This document shows, one piece after another, positions 39,949-48,145 of a stretch of DNA of 64,000 bases. Location: NCBI RefSeq assembly GCF_009741375.1, contig NZ_WOWP01000016.1:112592-176591 (forward strand), read 5' to 3'. Position numbers and translations under genes: made by a program. The first letter of the stretch is position 1; the number at the start of each line of letters is the position of its first letter. Below the pieces are notes generated by a model. That model did no database searches, was not told the DNA's origin, and was given only the letters and a program-made list of their open reading frames with translations. Origin of the DNA: Flavobacterium rakeshii (GTDB taxonomy: Bacteria > Bacteroidota > Bacteroidia > Flavobacteriales > Flavobacteriaceae).

Positions 39949-42492
39949 ATGAAAAAAAGTTTACTTTCCCTTTGTTTACTGTTCTCTCTATGGAGTTTTG
40001 CAGTAATCAGCTTTAATGTAGAGCCTATCTCTGCGACAGCCCCGGCTTCTGCACCCGAAGCTAAGGCAACTCCGGCTAAAAAAGAAGTTGCTGCTAAAAA
40101 ATCTACAGCTGTAAAAGCTGCTGCTATGCTACCTCCTTTAACGCCTGCAAACTACCCTCTTTCTAAAGATTCAGAGTGGGCTTATTTTGACTTAGGTACA
40201 AGCCTTGATGCTACAACATGGGCAGAGACTACTTATGATGTTTCTGCGTGGGCTACAGGTCAGGGACCACTAGGATATGGAGATGCTACTAAAACTGTAA
40301 TTTCTTACGGTCCTGATTCAGGTAATAAATACATTACAAGTTACTTTGTAAGAGACTTAAACGTTACTCTTGCTGAAGTTGCTGATATGGTAGAATTCGG
40401 TATCAGAAGAGATGATGGTGTTATCGTATATGTTAACGGTGTTGAGGTAATAAGAGATAACATGCCTGCAGGTGATGTTAACTACCTTACTCATTCGTCT
40501 GGTATCGTTGATGGTGCCGATGAGAAAAGATTCCAGGTATTCCACCTTTCAAAAACTATCTTTAACGAAGGTGTAAACAGAATCGCTGTTGAAATGCACA
40601 ACCGTGACGGACAGAGTTCTGACCTTGGTTTTGATATGTATATTAAAGATGCTCCGGCTGAATTTGTTTGTGAAGAAGGTCACATAGGTTGTTTTACTTC
40701 TATTGATCCAACTGCTCAAACTACAAACTTAATTATACCTACAGAGCACAAATTCCAGTTATTATTTAAACAGGGAGATGCTTATATGGATGGTTCAGGT
40801 AACGTACCGGGTAACCACGATTTTACAGGTTATATTGCTATTGAAGGTAGCAGTGAGCAAGGTTACCTTTCGGTAAACCACGAAAACAACCCTGGTGGTG
40901 TATCTATTGTAGATATGCACCTTGATACTGATACTAACCTTTGGGTTATTGATAACTCTCAACCGGTTGAATTCCAAAATGACGACCTTGTAACTACTAT
41001 CAGAAACTGTTCGGGTGGTGTTACTCCATGGGGAACTATCATAACTGCTGAAGAAAACACTTCCGGTGGTGATGCTAACTCTGACGGATACCAGGATGTG
41101 GGATGGTTAGTAGAAATTGATCCTGTAACTGCAGCTGTAAAAGACTATGGTAATAATAAGCAGGAAAAACTTTGGGCTATGGGTAGAATGAACCATGAGA
41201 ACGTTGTGGTTTCTGCCGATGGAACTACTGCTTACTATGGTGAAGATGGTGGTACAAACTGTGTTTACAAGTTTGTTGCCGATACTCCTGGTGATCTTAC
41301 TTCAGGTACTGTATATGTACTTTCTTTAGATACCGGTCTTTCAAGTAATGAACCTACTTCAAGTACTGCTACATGGATTGAAGTTGCTAATGAAACAGCT
41401 GAAGACAGAAATAACTTAACAGCAAACGCTGCTACTGCAGGCGGAACAGCTTTTTCAGGTGTTGAAGACTGTGAAATAAGCCCTATTGACGGTAAAATTT
41501 ATTTTACTGCAAAAGGTTTAGATCGTGTATACCGTTTTACAGATAACGGTGAGACTGTTTCTGATTTTGAAACTTTTGTAGGAGGTATGTCTTATGAAAT
41601 CGAAACTGCAAACGGAGTTGTTACAGAACAATGGGGTGATGGTAATGATAACCTTACTTTTGATGATAAAGGTAACCTTTGGGTACTTCAGGATGGTGGA
41701 TTAAACTACATATGGGTAATCCGTCCTAACCACTCTCAGGGAGCTCCACAGGTGTTACTACACTCTTCTATGCCTGCAGGTTCTGAGCCAACAGGTTTAA
41801 CATTTACTCCTGATTTTAAATATGGTTTCTTCTCTGTACAGCATCCTGATAATGGTAATACAGCTCAGGTTGATGCTACTTTTGGTGAAGTAAACTTTAA
41901 TGCTTCTGCTTCGGTAGTTATTGCTAACAGATCTCAGCTTGGTATCCAGGCTCCTGTTGCAGATTTCTCTGCTAACGAAGTAACTGTTGAAGAAGGTGAA
42001 GTAGTAACCTTTACTGACCTTAGTACAAACAACCCAACTTCGTGGATGTGGACATTTGAAGGTGGTGAGCCTGCTACATCTACAGATGCTAGCCCGGTAG
42101 TAACTTATGCTGAGGCTGGTACTTACAATGTAACTCTTGTATCTACTAACGTAGCTGGTGACAGTGAGGCAGAACTTAAAGAAGAGTACATTATTGTAGA
42201 AGAAGCTTTAGGTATAGATACTCCAAATCAGCTTAAAGGTATTGTTAGCCTTTATCCTAACCCAACAAAAGGTCAGGTTACTTTAGAGCTTAACGATGAG
42301 GCTGGTAACAATGTACTTGTTGAAGTATATGATATGCTTGGAAGAAAAGTAGTTGTAAAAGAGACTCAGTCTCTTGGCGGAACTCAAAAAATTGACCTAA
42401 ACCTTACTCAGCTTAATGGTGAGCAGGTATTTATCATCAATGTTACAGTTGGTGAGAAAACAGGTACTTACAAAATGATAAAAGTAAACTAA
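39949..42492 (+). CDS. Secreted PhoX-like phosphatase with PKD domain and T9SS sorting domain
   Basis: The 847-residue protein has a signal peptide, an Ala/Lys/Pro-rich linker (about 25-60), and a beta-sandwich at about 65-235 (EFGIRRDDGVIVYVNGVEVI). The PhoX/DUF839 core lies at about 240-650. It has GYLSVNHENNPGG, CSGGVTPWGTIITAEEN (the metal-binding Cys region), GRMNHENVVVSADG and NLWVLQDGGLNYIWVI. A PKD domain (about 665-745) and a T9SS type A sorting domain (IVSLYPNPTKGQVTLEL ... TYKMIKVN) follow. PhoX proteins are Ca/Fe phosphatases that release phosphate from esters outside the cell. No pho regulatory gene is near. Confidence 0.88.
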   Translation: MKKSLLSLCLLFSLWSFAVISFNVEPISATAPASAPEAKATPAKKEVAAKKSTAVKAAAMLPPLTPANYPLSKDSEWAYFDLGTSLDATTWAETTYDVSAWATGQGPLGYGDATKTVISYGPDSGNKYITSYFVRDLNVTLAEVADMVEFGIRRDDGVIVYVNGVEVIRDNMPAGDVNYLTHSSGIVDGADEKRFQVFHLSKTIFNEGVNRIAVEMHNRDGQSSDLGFDMYIKDAPAEFVCEEGHIGCFTSIDPTAQTTNLIIPTEHKFQLLFKQGDAYMDGSGNVPGNHDFTGYIAIEGSSEQGYLSVNHENNPGGVSIVDMHLDTDTNLWVIDNSQPVEFQNDDLVTTIRNCSGGVTPWGTIITAEENTSGGDANSDGYQDVGWLVEIDPVTAAVKDYGNNKQEKLWAMGRMNHENVVVSADGTTAYYGEDGGTNCVYKFVADTPGDLTSGTVYVLSLDTGLSSNEPTSSTATWIEVANETAEDRNNLTANAATAGGTAFSGVEDCEISPIDGKIYFTAKGLDRVYRFTDNGETVSDFETFVGGMSYEIETANGVVTEQWGDGNDNLTFDDKGNLWVLQDGGLNYIWVIRPNHSQGAPQVLLHSSMPAGSEPTGLTFTPDFKYGFFSVQHPDNGNTAQVDATFGEVNFNASASVVIANRSQLGIQAPVADFSANEVTVEEGEVVTFTDLSTNNPTSWMWTFEGGEPATSTDASPVVTYAEAGTYNVTLVSTNVAGDSEAELKEEYIIVEEALGIDTPNQLKGIVSLYPNPTKGQVTLELNDEAGNNVLVEVYDMLGRKVVVKETQSLGGTQKIDLNLTQLNGEQVFIINVTVGEKTGTYKMIKVN

Positions 42493-42514
42493 TACTTTTT
42501 TCACAACATAATAC

Positions 42515-42547
42515 AGGACCGGCAAAATGCTGCCGGTCCTTTTTTTC
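42515..42547 (+). terminator. Terminator of the PhoX-like gene
   Basis: AGGACCGGCA and TGCCGGTCCT (10 bp) enclose AAATGC and are followed by eight T residues. A potential ATG inside the loop (42527) is not a start. Confidence 0.92.
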
Positions 42548-42559
42548 AGTTTTACACAC

Positions 42560-43468
42560 ATGAAAGGAAGATTTTTAGCAGCGTTACTTTTTATAGCCGG
42601 CAGTTTTGCAGCAAAAGCACAATATGCCGATCCTATTAACATACCTGTTTATTATAGTGTTAAAGAGGCTCTGGCTGATAAAAAGGCAAAACAGTTAAAC
42701 TTAAGGGACCAAAAGCTGTTTTATGTACCAAAAGATTTAAGCAAACTAAAGCATTTAGAGTTTTTAAATCTTATGAGGAATAATTTAGAGTACTGGGATA
42801 AGGAAATTTTTACCCTTACTGAGCTGGAAGTACTTAACTTTAAACTTAATGGTATTAAGTATGTGCCGGAGGATATAGCTAATCTTAAAAAGCTTATACG
42901 TATTGATTTTTCAGATAACAGCATATCTTACCTTCCGCAGGAAATAAAAGCACTCACTAAACTGCAATACCTGCATCTTTCGTTTAATTTACTTATCTCC
43001 ATACCAGAGGGAATAGGGAATTGTAAAGATCTTGAGGTGCTTGAGCTCGATAATAACCAGTTAAGCTACCTGCCGCAAAATATCACGAAACTTAAAAAAC
43101 TGAAAAACCTACAGTTGGGATTCAATCAGTTTCATGAGTTTGACGGGAGTTGGCTAAATTTTCCTAATCTCGAGATACTGAATATGGAATCTAACAGTAT
43201 TAGTTACCTTGCTCAGGAAATAGAGAAACAAAAAAAGCTACGTACTTTAATGCTTGCCAATAATAAACTGGAAGTATTGCCGCAAGGTATTACTAACCTT
43301 AAAGAATTAAGGCTTTTATCGCTTGCTAACAATAAATTAAAAACATTACCGGAAGGAATTGAAAACCTAACGGAACTTAAAACACTTCTACTTAACGGTA
43401 ATCCCATAAGTAATTCGGAAAAAGAAAGGATTAAAAAGGCATTACCCAACTGCAAAGTCTATTTCTGA
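42560..43468 (+). CDS. Exported leucine-rich-repeat protein
   Basis: The 302-residue protein has a signal peptide ending SFAAKAQ near residue 20, then about ten LRR units of 23 residues such as LEFLNLMRNNLEYWDKEIF, LRTLMLANNKLEVLPQGIT and LRLLSLANNKLKTLPEGIE, with the Leu/Asn spacing of bacterial LRRs. Such horseshoe folds bind proteins. There is no C-terminal sorting domain, so it probably stays in the periplasm. The start at 42560 is chosen because a longer reading would lie in the upstream terminator. Confidence 0.87.
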   Translation: MKGRFLAALLFIAGSFAAKAQYADPINIPVYYSVKEALADKKAKQLNLRDQKLFYVPKDLSKLKHLEFLNLMRNNLEYWDKEIFTLTELEVLNFKLNGIKYVPEDIANLKKLIRIDFSDNSISYLPQEIKALTKLQYLHLSFNLLISIPEGIGNCKDLEVLELDNNQLSYLPQNITKLKKLKNLQLGFNQFHEFDGSWLNFPNLEILNMESNSISYLAQEIEKQKKLRTLMLANNKLEVLPQGITNLKELRLLSLANNKLKTLPEGIENLTELKTLLLNGNPISNSEKERIKKALPNCKVYF

Positions 43469-43504
43469 TAGGTTATCTTAAATAGGTGTATACTATTTTA
43501 CGTT

Positions 43505-43535
43505 AAAAAAGCGGCTTTTTGAGCTGCTTTTTTTG
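43505..43535 (+). terminator. Terminator after the LRR gene
   Basis: AAGCGGC and GCTGCTT (one G-U pair) form the stem in an A/T-flanked hairpin, followed by seven T residues. Confidence 0.75.
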
Positions 43536-43538
43536 TTA

Positions 43539-43553
43539 TGTAACAAAAGCTAC
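43539..43553 (+). promoter_or_regulatory. Crp/Fnr-type box 1 (yeeE operon)
   Basis: TGTAAC-AAAA-GCTAC followed by TG. The centre is 29.5 bp before the position where the -7 element begins (TTTTTTTG at 43576-43583, matching the TTTG half). It precedes ATG 43602. Boxes 2 and 3 have the same spacing. Confidence 0.6.
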
Positions 43554-43601
43554 TGACGGGCTTATATCCATTTTGTTTTTTTGCATAAAAAAGAACAAAC
43601 G

Positions 43602-44159
43602 ATGGATTGGATTTTAGAACCGTGGCCGTGGTATGTGGCCGGACCGTTAATTACGCTAACAATGGCGTTACTTTTATTTTTAGGAAAGAATTTTGGGATG
43701 TCGTCTAACCTGCGTACGTTGTGTACCATGTGTGGTGCCGGTAGTACCTGTGATTTCTTTTGTTTTGACTGGCGATCACAAAAATGGAACCTTCTTATTA
43801 TGGTTGGTGCTGTTTTAGGAGGCTTTATAGCTTTCAATTTCCTGTCGGTTAATCAGGTGCCTCAGCTTAATGATGAGGTGATAACCCAACTGCATTCACT
43901 GGGTTTTGATAGTGCAGGTAAAACCTATGTGCCTACAGAGCTTTTTGGTGATGGTGCTTTCACTTCGGTAAAAACAATAGCAATACTTATTATTGGAGGG
44001 TTTTTGGTAGGTTTTGGAGCACGTTATGCCGGTGGCTGTACTTCGGGTCATGCAATCTCGGGGTTAAGTAATCTTCAGTTACCTTCACTAATAGCTGTGG
44101 TAGGCTTTTTTGTAGGCGGACTAATTATGGTTCACCTGTTATTCCCATTAATTTTTTAA
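43602..44159 (+). CDS. YeeE/YedE-type sulfur transporter, first half
   Basis: The 185-residue membrane protein has four hydrophobic segments and the YeeE/YedE signature GARYAGGCTSGHAISGLSN near residue 145. Cysteines in TLCTMCGAGSTCDFFCFD (about 41-60) form an unusual cluster. This family carries thiosulfate or other sulfur species in a Cys-dependent relay. A second half with a complementary motif follows 12 bp later, making a split pair. ATG 43602 is used because an earlier TTG overlaps the promoter. The gene opens the sulfur-handling island. Confidence 0.87.
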   Translation: MDWILEPWPWYVAGPLITLTMALLLFLGKNFGMSSNLRTLCTMCGAGSTCDFFCFDWRSQKWNLLIMVGAVLGGFIAFNFLSVNQVPQLNDEVITQLHSLGFDSAGKTYVPTELFGDGAFTSVKTIAILIIGGFLVGFGARYAGGCTSGHAISGLSNLQLPSLIAVVGFFVGGLIMVHLLFPLIF

Positions 44160-44171
44160 AGGCATAAGAGT

Positions 44172-44585
44172 ATGAGAAATATAGTTTTTTTAGTTGTAGG
44201 AACATTTTTCGGGATAGTAATGTTTAAATCAGAAGCCGCTTCATGGTTTCGTATTTATGAGATGTTCCAGTTCAAATCGTTCCATATGTATGGAATAATA
44301 GGCTCGGCATTAGTGCTGGGAGTACTATTGATTCAGCTTATTAAAAGAAAGAGATTGAAAGATATGTCTGGCAACCCTATAATGATTCCGCCTAAAGACA
44401 GGAGTTTTTCTAGATATATGTTTGGCGGAATCCTTTTTGGGTTAGGCTGGGCGTTGGCTGGTGCCTGCCCGGGGCCTATGTTTGTACTGGCAGGAGCCGG
44501 TTTTTATCCTATACTTATTGTTATAGGAGGAGCCATTGCAGGTACTTGGGTATACGGACTAATTAAGAATAAGCTGCCACATTAA
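44172..44585 (+). CDS. YeeE/YedE-type sulfur transporter, second half
   Basis: The 137-residue membrane protein has about four hydrophobic segments and the motif GGILFGLGWALAGACPGPMF with the conserved Cys in ACPGP. It is the partner of the gene just upstream; together they match the two parts of a full-length YeeE. The pair probably imports or moves a sulfur compound such as thiosulfate or a persulfide. The Crp/Fnr gene begins 25 bp downstream. Confidence 0.87.
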   Translation: MRNIVFLVVGTFFGIVMFKSEAASWFRIYEMFQFKSFHMYGIIGSALVLGVLLIQLIKRKRLKDMSGNPIMIPPKDRSFSRYMFGGILFGLGWALAGACPGPMFVLAGAGFYPILIVIGGAIAGTWVYGLIKNKLPH

Positions 44586-44610
44586 TTCGTATATTTAACC
44601 AATCAACCTT

Positions 44611-45255
44611 ATGGAATTAAACATGGAAGAGCTGATAAAACAGGCCTATGGGTCGGTATTTGAGGAAGCATTGATAAAAGAAATTGCAGAAGTATCTACC
44701 CTTGTAGAGTTTGAAGAGGGGGATAAACTTATAGATATTGGGGAATACATACGAAGGATGCCTTTATTGCTTACAGGTGCCATCAAAATATTAAGGGAAG
44801 ACAGGGATGAGGGCGATTTATTGCTTTACTTTCTTGAAAAAGGTGATACCTGTGCCATGACGCTTGCCTGTTGTATGGGAGATACCCGAAGCGAAATAAG
44901 GGCGATTGCCGAAAACAGTGGCTCCCTTGCCATGATTCCGGTAAATAAAATGGAAGAATGGCTGGGCAAGTATAAAAGCTGGCGCAACTTTGTATTTACA
45001 AGTTATAATAAACGCCTTAGTGAAATGCTTAATGCGGTAGATAACCTTGCCTTTATGAAAATGGATGAGCGTTTGCTTAACTACCTTAATGAAAAAGCTA
45101 AGGTGAACAATTCTGACATTATAAACAATACCCATCAGGAAATCGCATATGAGCTTAATACCTCAAGAGTGGTGGTTTCAAGGCTTTTAAAAGCTTTTGA
45201 GAATGAGGGTAAAATCAAACTGAACAGAAATAATATTGTTCTTTTAAATAAATAA
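44611..45255 (+). CDS. Crp/Fnr family regulator with Cys pair in the sensory domain
   Basis: The 214-residue protein has an N-terminal cNMP-type beta-roll (about 20-120) and a C-terminal HTH, HQEIAYELNTSRVVVSRLLK (about 170-190). The phosphate-binding segment that holds cAMP in CRP is replaced by EKGDTCAMTLACCMGD, with Cys81, Cys87 and Cys88, so thiol or persulfide sensing is more likely than nucleotide binding. It lies in an operon with the YeeE pair and probably acts on the TGTAAC-N4-G(T/C)TAC boxes before the three transcription units here. Activation is inferred from box position. Confidence 0.87.
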   Translation: MELNMEELIKQAYGSVFEEALIKEIAEVSTLVEFEEGDKLIDIGEYIRRMPLLLTGAIKILREDRDEGDLLLYFLEKGDTCAMTLACCMGDTRSEIRAIAENSGSLAMIPVNKMEEWLGKYKSWRNFVFTSYNKRLSEMLNAVDNLAFMKMDERLLNYLNEKAKVNNSDIINNTHQEIAYELNTSRVVVSRLLKAFENEGKIKLNRNNIVLLNK

Positions 45256-45261
45256 CCGCAG

Positions 45262-45276
45262 TGTAACTTTTGTTAC
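45262..45276 (+). promoter_or_regulatory. Crp/Fnr-type box 2 (tauE/safE gene)
   Basis: TGTAAC-TTTT-GTTAC followed by TG, matching box 3 over the whole core and its flanks. Its centre is 29.5 bp before TAATTTAG (45299-45306), a -7 element with one mismatch. The ATG is at 45332. Confidence 0.68.
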
Positions 45277-45331
45277 TGCAAGGCTCTTAACTGAGCACTA
45301 ATTTAGCCTGAAATTATTAAAGCATACACTT

Positions 45332-46129
45332 ATGGATGTAACAATGGTTTCAGGCTATTTTTTGGCCCTTTTAGTAGGGGTTTCTCTGGGATTAATAGGG
45401 AGCGGAGGCTCAATATTAACAGTGCCTATACTGGTTTATATACTTACGGTAAACCCGGTATTAGCAACAGCCTATTCTTTATTTGTAGTAGGGAGTACGG
45501 CACTTGTTGGGGGACTTAGAAACGCTTTTCAGAAAAATGTAGACTTTTCCATAGTATGGGTGTTTGGTATTCCGTCGTTAATAGCGGCATACCTTGTTAG
45601 GGCATTTGTTATCCCTGCCATACCCGATGTGGTTTTTTCAGTCAGTTCCTTTATAATAACAAAATCTTTATTGTTAATGGTACTCTTTGCTGTGGTAATG
45701 CTTACAGCATCGGTACGCATGATACGATCCGGACAAACCGGTGCCCTTGCCGCTAATGTTGAGATTTCCTATACCAAACTGGTCGTTTTGGGTGTGTTTA
45801 TAGGGGTTTTAGCAGGTGCGGTAGGTGCCGGAGGCGGATTCCTTATCATTCCGGCCTTGGTTTTTATAGCTCACATGCCCATGAAAAAGGCAGTTGGAAC
45901 TTCACTTTTCATTATTGCCATACAATCGCTTGCAGGGTTTATGGGAGATGTGGGTCAGGCAGAAATAAACTGGCCGTTTCTACTATTATTTTCACTTATG
46001 TCGGTTATCGGGATATTTATCGGGATAGGACTTTCCAAAAAAATACCGGGTGAGAGCCTTAAAAAGGGGTTTGGTTGGTTTGTGTTGGCAATGGGTATAT
46101 ATATCCTGCTGAAAGAATTTTTTATGTAA
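45332..46129 (+). CDS. TauE/SafE family membrane permease
   Basis: The 265-residue protein has about eight hydrophobic segments in two related halves; LIGSGGSILTVPILVYILTV near residue 20 and GAVGAGGGFLIIPALVFIAH near residue 165 are the family repeats. It is thought to move sulfite, sulfonates or other sulfur anions across the inner membrane. The neighbours (YeeE pair, persulfide dioxygenase, rhodanese) support a sulfur role, perhaps export of sulfite formed by the dioxygenase. A Crp/Fnr box precedes it. Confidence 0.87.
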   Translation: MDVTMVSGYFLALLVGVSLGLIGSGGSILTVPILVYILTVNPVLATAYSLFVVGSTALVGGLRNAFQKNVDFSIVWVFGIPSLIAAYLVRAFVIPAIPDVVFSVSSFIITKSLLLMVLFAVVMLTASVRMIRSGQTGALAANVEISYTKLVVLGVFIGVLAGAVGAGGGFLIIPALVFIAHMPMKKAVGTSLFIIAIQSLAGFMGDVGQAEINWPFLLLFSLMSVIGIFIGIGLSKKIPGESLKKGFGWFVLAMGIYILLKEFFM

Positions 46130-46147
46130 CTGAAAATAAATGGTTTG

Positions 46148-46192
46148 TGTAACTTTTGTTACTGCACATTATTTACGGTTAAAGTAATTTTG
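46148..46192 (+). promoter_or_regulatory. Crp/Fnr-type box 3 and -7 element (persulfide dioxygenase gene)
   Basis: TGTAAC-TTTT-GTTAC (46148-46162) is centred 29.5 bp before TAATTTTG (46185-46192), a perfect TAnnTTTG. The centre would be near -41, the class II activator position. The ATG is at 46220. Confidence 0.72.
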
Positions 46193-46219
46193 GAGTATAA
46201 ATTAATAAAAGAGTAAGCT

Positions 46220-47611
46220 ATGTATTTTCAACATGTATATGATAAAACTTTAGCCCAGGCAAGCTACTTTATAGGCTGTCAGGCAAAAGGGGAGGCAATA
46301 GTAATAGATGCAAAAAGGGATATAGATACCTATCTTGAAATTGCCAAACAAAACAATATGACCATTACCCATATTGCAGAAACCCATATTCATGCCGATT
46401 TCCTAACCGGGTCAAGGGAACTTGCAAAGGTAACAGGTGCTAAAATGTACCTGTCTGACGAAGGTGGTGAAGGCTGGCAGTATGAGTTTGATCATGTAGG
46501 GGTTAAAAACGGTGATGTAATTAAGGTAGGTAACCTTACACTGGAAGTTATCCATACACCGGGGCATACACCCGAGAGTATCAGCTTTTTGTTAACCGAT
46601 CATCCTGCTACAAACGAGCCTGTGATGCTATTTACCGGAGACTTTGTTTTTGTAGGTGATATAGGCAGACCCGATTTGCTTGAAAAAGCAGCCGGACTGG
46701 CAGGTACTCAGGATGCGGGAGCTAAGCAGATGTACAAATCCATAGAGAAGTTTGCTTCGCTACCGGAGTATATTCAGGTATGGCCGGGGCATGGGGCCGG
46801 GTCGGCATGTGGTAAGGCTCTTGGAGCAGTACCAAGCTCTACGGTAGGATATGAAAAAATTAGAAACTGGGCTTTCCAGTTCGGTGATAACGAAAAAGGT
46901 TTTACTGATTTTCTGCTTGCCGATCAGCCCGAGCCACCTAAGTATTTTGCTATGATGAAAAAGCTTAATAAGGTGGACAGACCATTACTTATTGAAGTGC
47001 CTAAGCATGCAAAACTTTCTAAAGCCGAATTTTTAGACGCTTATGAAAAAGGGATTAAAGTAATAGATACCCGTAATAAGGCCGACTTTGCTCAGGGATT
47101 TATTCCGGGGAGTATAAATATACAGGGTAATAACTCATTTGCTACTTGGTGCGGATGGATGCTTACTTATGACGAACAGTTTATACTGGTAGCCGATGAA
47201 TCGCAAATGGACGACCTGACCAGAAAACTGATGCGTATTGGTCTGGATAACATTTATGGTTTTGTAGATAACGTAAATGATTTTGGCTTTGAACTTGAAA
47301 AAGCAGATGTGATTGATATCGATGAGTTTAAAACCTACTTGGGTAAACCAAACGTACAGGTGCTGGACGTAAGGGGAGCTGCCGAATATGAAACAGGACA
47401 TGTGGAAGGTGCAGAGAATCTTTTTGTAGGAACTTTAAAAGATAACCTTGATAAAATTGATAAAAACAAACAAGTAGTAATACACTGCCAGAGTGGGGAC
47501 AGGGCCGCTATCGCGGCATCATTACTTCATAAAAACGGAGTAAAGGTCAAAAACTTTTCGGGAGGTATGGCAGAATGGAAAAAGAACAATAACCTAACAG
47601 TGACTAAATAA
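46220..47611 (+). CDS. CstB-like persulfide dioxygenase fused to two rhodanese domains
   Basis: The 463-residue protein begins with an ETHE1-type metallo-beta-lactamase domain (about 1-240): ETHIHADFLTGS, HTPGHTPESISF and FTGDFVFVGDIGRPDL supply the single-iron ligands. Two rhodanese domains follow. The first (about 270-355) has LVADESQ where the active Cys should be. The second (about 365-455) has VVIHCQSGDRAAIA with active Cys423. This is the order of CstB, which oxidises persulfides to thiosulfate or sulfite. It probably detoxifies sulfide-derived persulfides. The small rhodanese follows 8 bp later. Confidence 0.92.
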   Translation: MYFQHVYDKTLAQASYFIGCQAKGEAIVIDAKRDIDTYLEIAKQNNMTITHIAETHIHADFLTGSRELAKVTGAKMYLSDEGGEGWQYEFDHVGVKNGDVIKVGNLTLEVIHTPGHTPESISFLLTDHPATNEPVMLFTGDFVFVGDIGRPDLLEKAAGLAGTQDAGAKQMYKSIEKFASLPEYIQVWPGHGAGSACGKALGAVPSSTVGYEKIRNWAFQFGDNEKGFTDFLLADQPEPPKYFAMMKKLNKVDRPLLIEVPKHAKLSKAEFLDAYEKGIKVIDTRNKADFAQGFIPGSINIQGNNSFATWCGWMLTYDEQFILVADESQMDDLTRKLMRIGLDNIYGFVDNVNDFGFELEKADVIDIDEFKTYLGKPNVQVLDVRGAAEYETGHVEGAENLFVGTLKDNLDKIDKNKQVVIHCQSGDRAAIAASLLHKNGVKVKNFSGGMAEWKKNNNLTVTK

Positions 47612-47619
47612 GTAAGCGT

Positions 47620-47928
47620 ATGAAAAATGTAAGGCAAAATGAATGGGAAGAGCTGGTAGCTCAGGATCCAAATGCGGTTATACTGGATGTAAGGACAGAG
47701 GGTGAGTGTGCCGATGGTACTATGCCTAATGCTGTTTGCATAAACTTTTTTGAAACAGAACGTTTTTTTGATGAGATAAAAAAAATGGATCGTAACAAAA
47801 ACTACTACGTGTATTGCAGAAGCGGAAACAGGAGTGGTATGGCTTGCCAGTCGATGGAAAGTTTAGGGTTTAAAAATACTATAAACCTTGCAGGAGGTTT
47901 GCTCCTTTGGAAGGGAGAACTGGTATAA
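47620..47928 (+). CDS. Single-domain rhodanese
   Basis: The 102-residue protein has AVILDVRTEGECADGTMPNA, the active-site loop YYVYCRSGNRSGMA (Cys66) and INLAGGLLLWKGE. It is similar along its length to the rhodanese at 28776. Co-transcription with the persulfide dioxygenase suggests it delivers or accepts sulfane sulfur in this pathway. Two extra cysteines, in GECADG and AVCINF, are not typical of the family. A terminator follows after 50 bp. Confidence 0.92.
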   Translation: MKNVRQNEWEELVAQDPNAVILDVRTEGECADGTMPNAVCINFFETERFFDEIKKMDRNKNYYVYCRSGNRSGMACQSMESLGFKNTINLAGGLLLWKGELV

Positions 47929-47979
47929 GAGTTTTAAGTTATATTTTTATACTATTGTGATTAAATTGTGATTGATTTG

Positions 47980-48008
47980 AAAAGGCAGCTGTTAAGGCTG
48001 CCTTTTTT
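47980..48008 (+). terminator. Terminator after the sulfur island
   Basis: AAAAGGCAGC (47980-47989) and GCTGCCTTTT (47997-48006) with a seven-base loop and six or more T residues. Confidence 0.88.
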
Positions 48009-48070
48009 GCTTTTGTTGTTATAATACCTGTATTTTACTAAATAGATAGGGCTATCTTTTGTATTAAAAG

Positions 48071-48078
48071 TATATTTG
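48071..48078 (+). promoter_or_regulatory. -7 element of the AraC/TPR regulator gene
   Basis: TATATTTG lies 67 bp upstream of ATG 48146. No good TTG is seen at the expected spacing. Confidence 0.55.
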
Positions 48079-48145
48079 TGCCGACTAATAAATCTTACAA
48101 AAATTTTGATTAGATTTATATGATGTATCATAGGGTTTGGGATTG

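Noticed and set aside
42527..42559. ATG within the PhoX gene terminator as start of the LRR gene
   Set aside because: The ATG is in the loop of a strong terminator; the signal peptide begins at ATG 42560.
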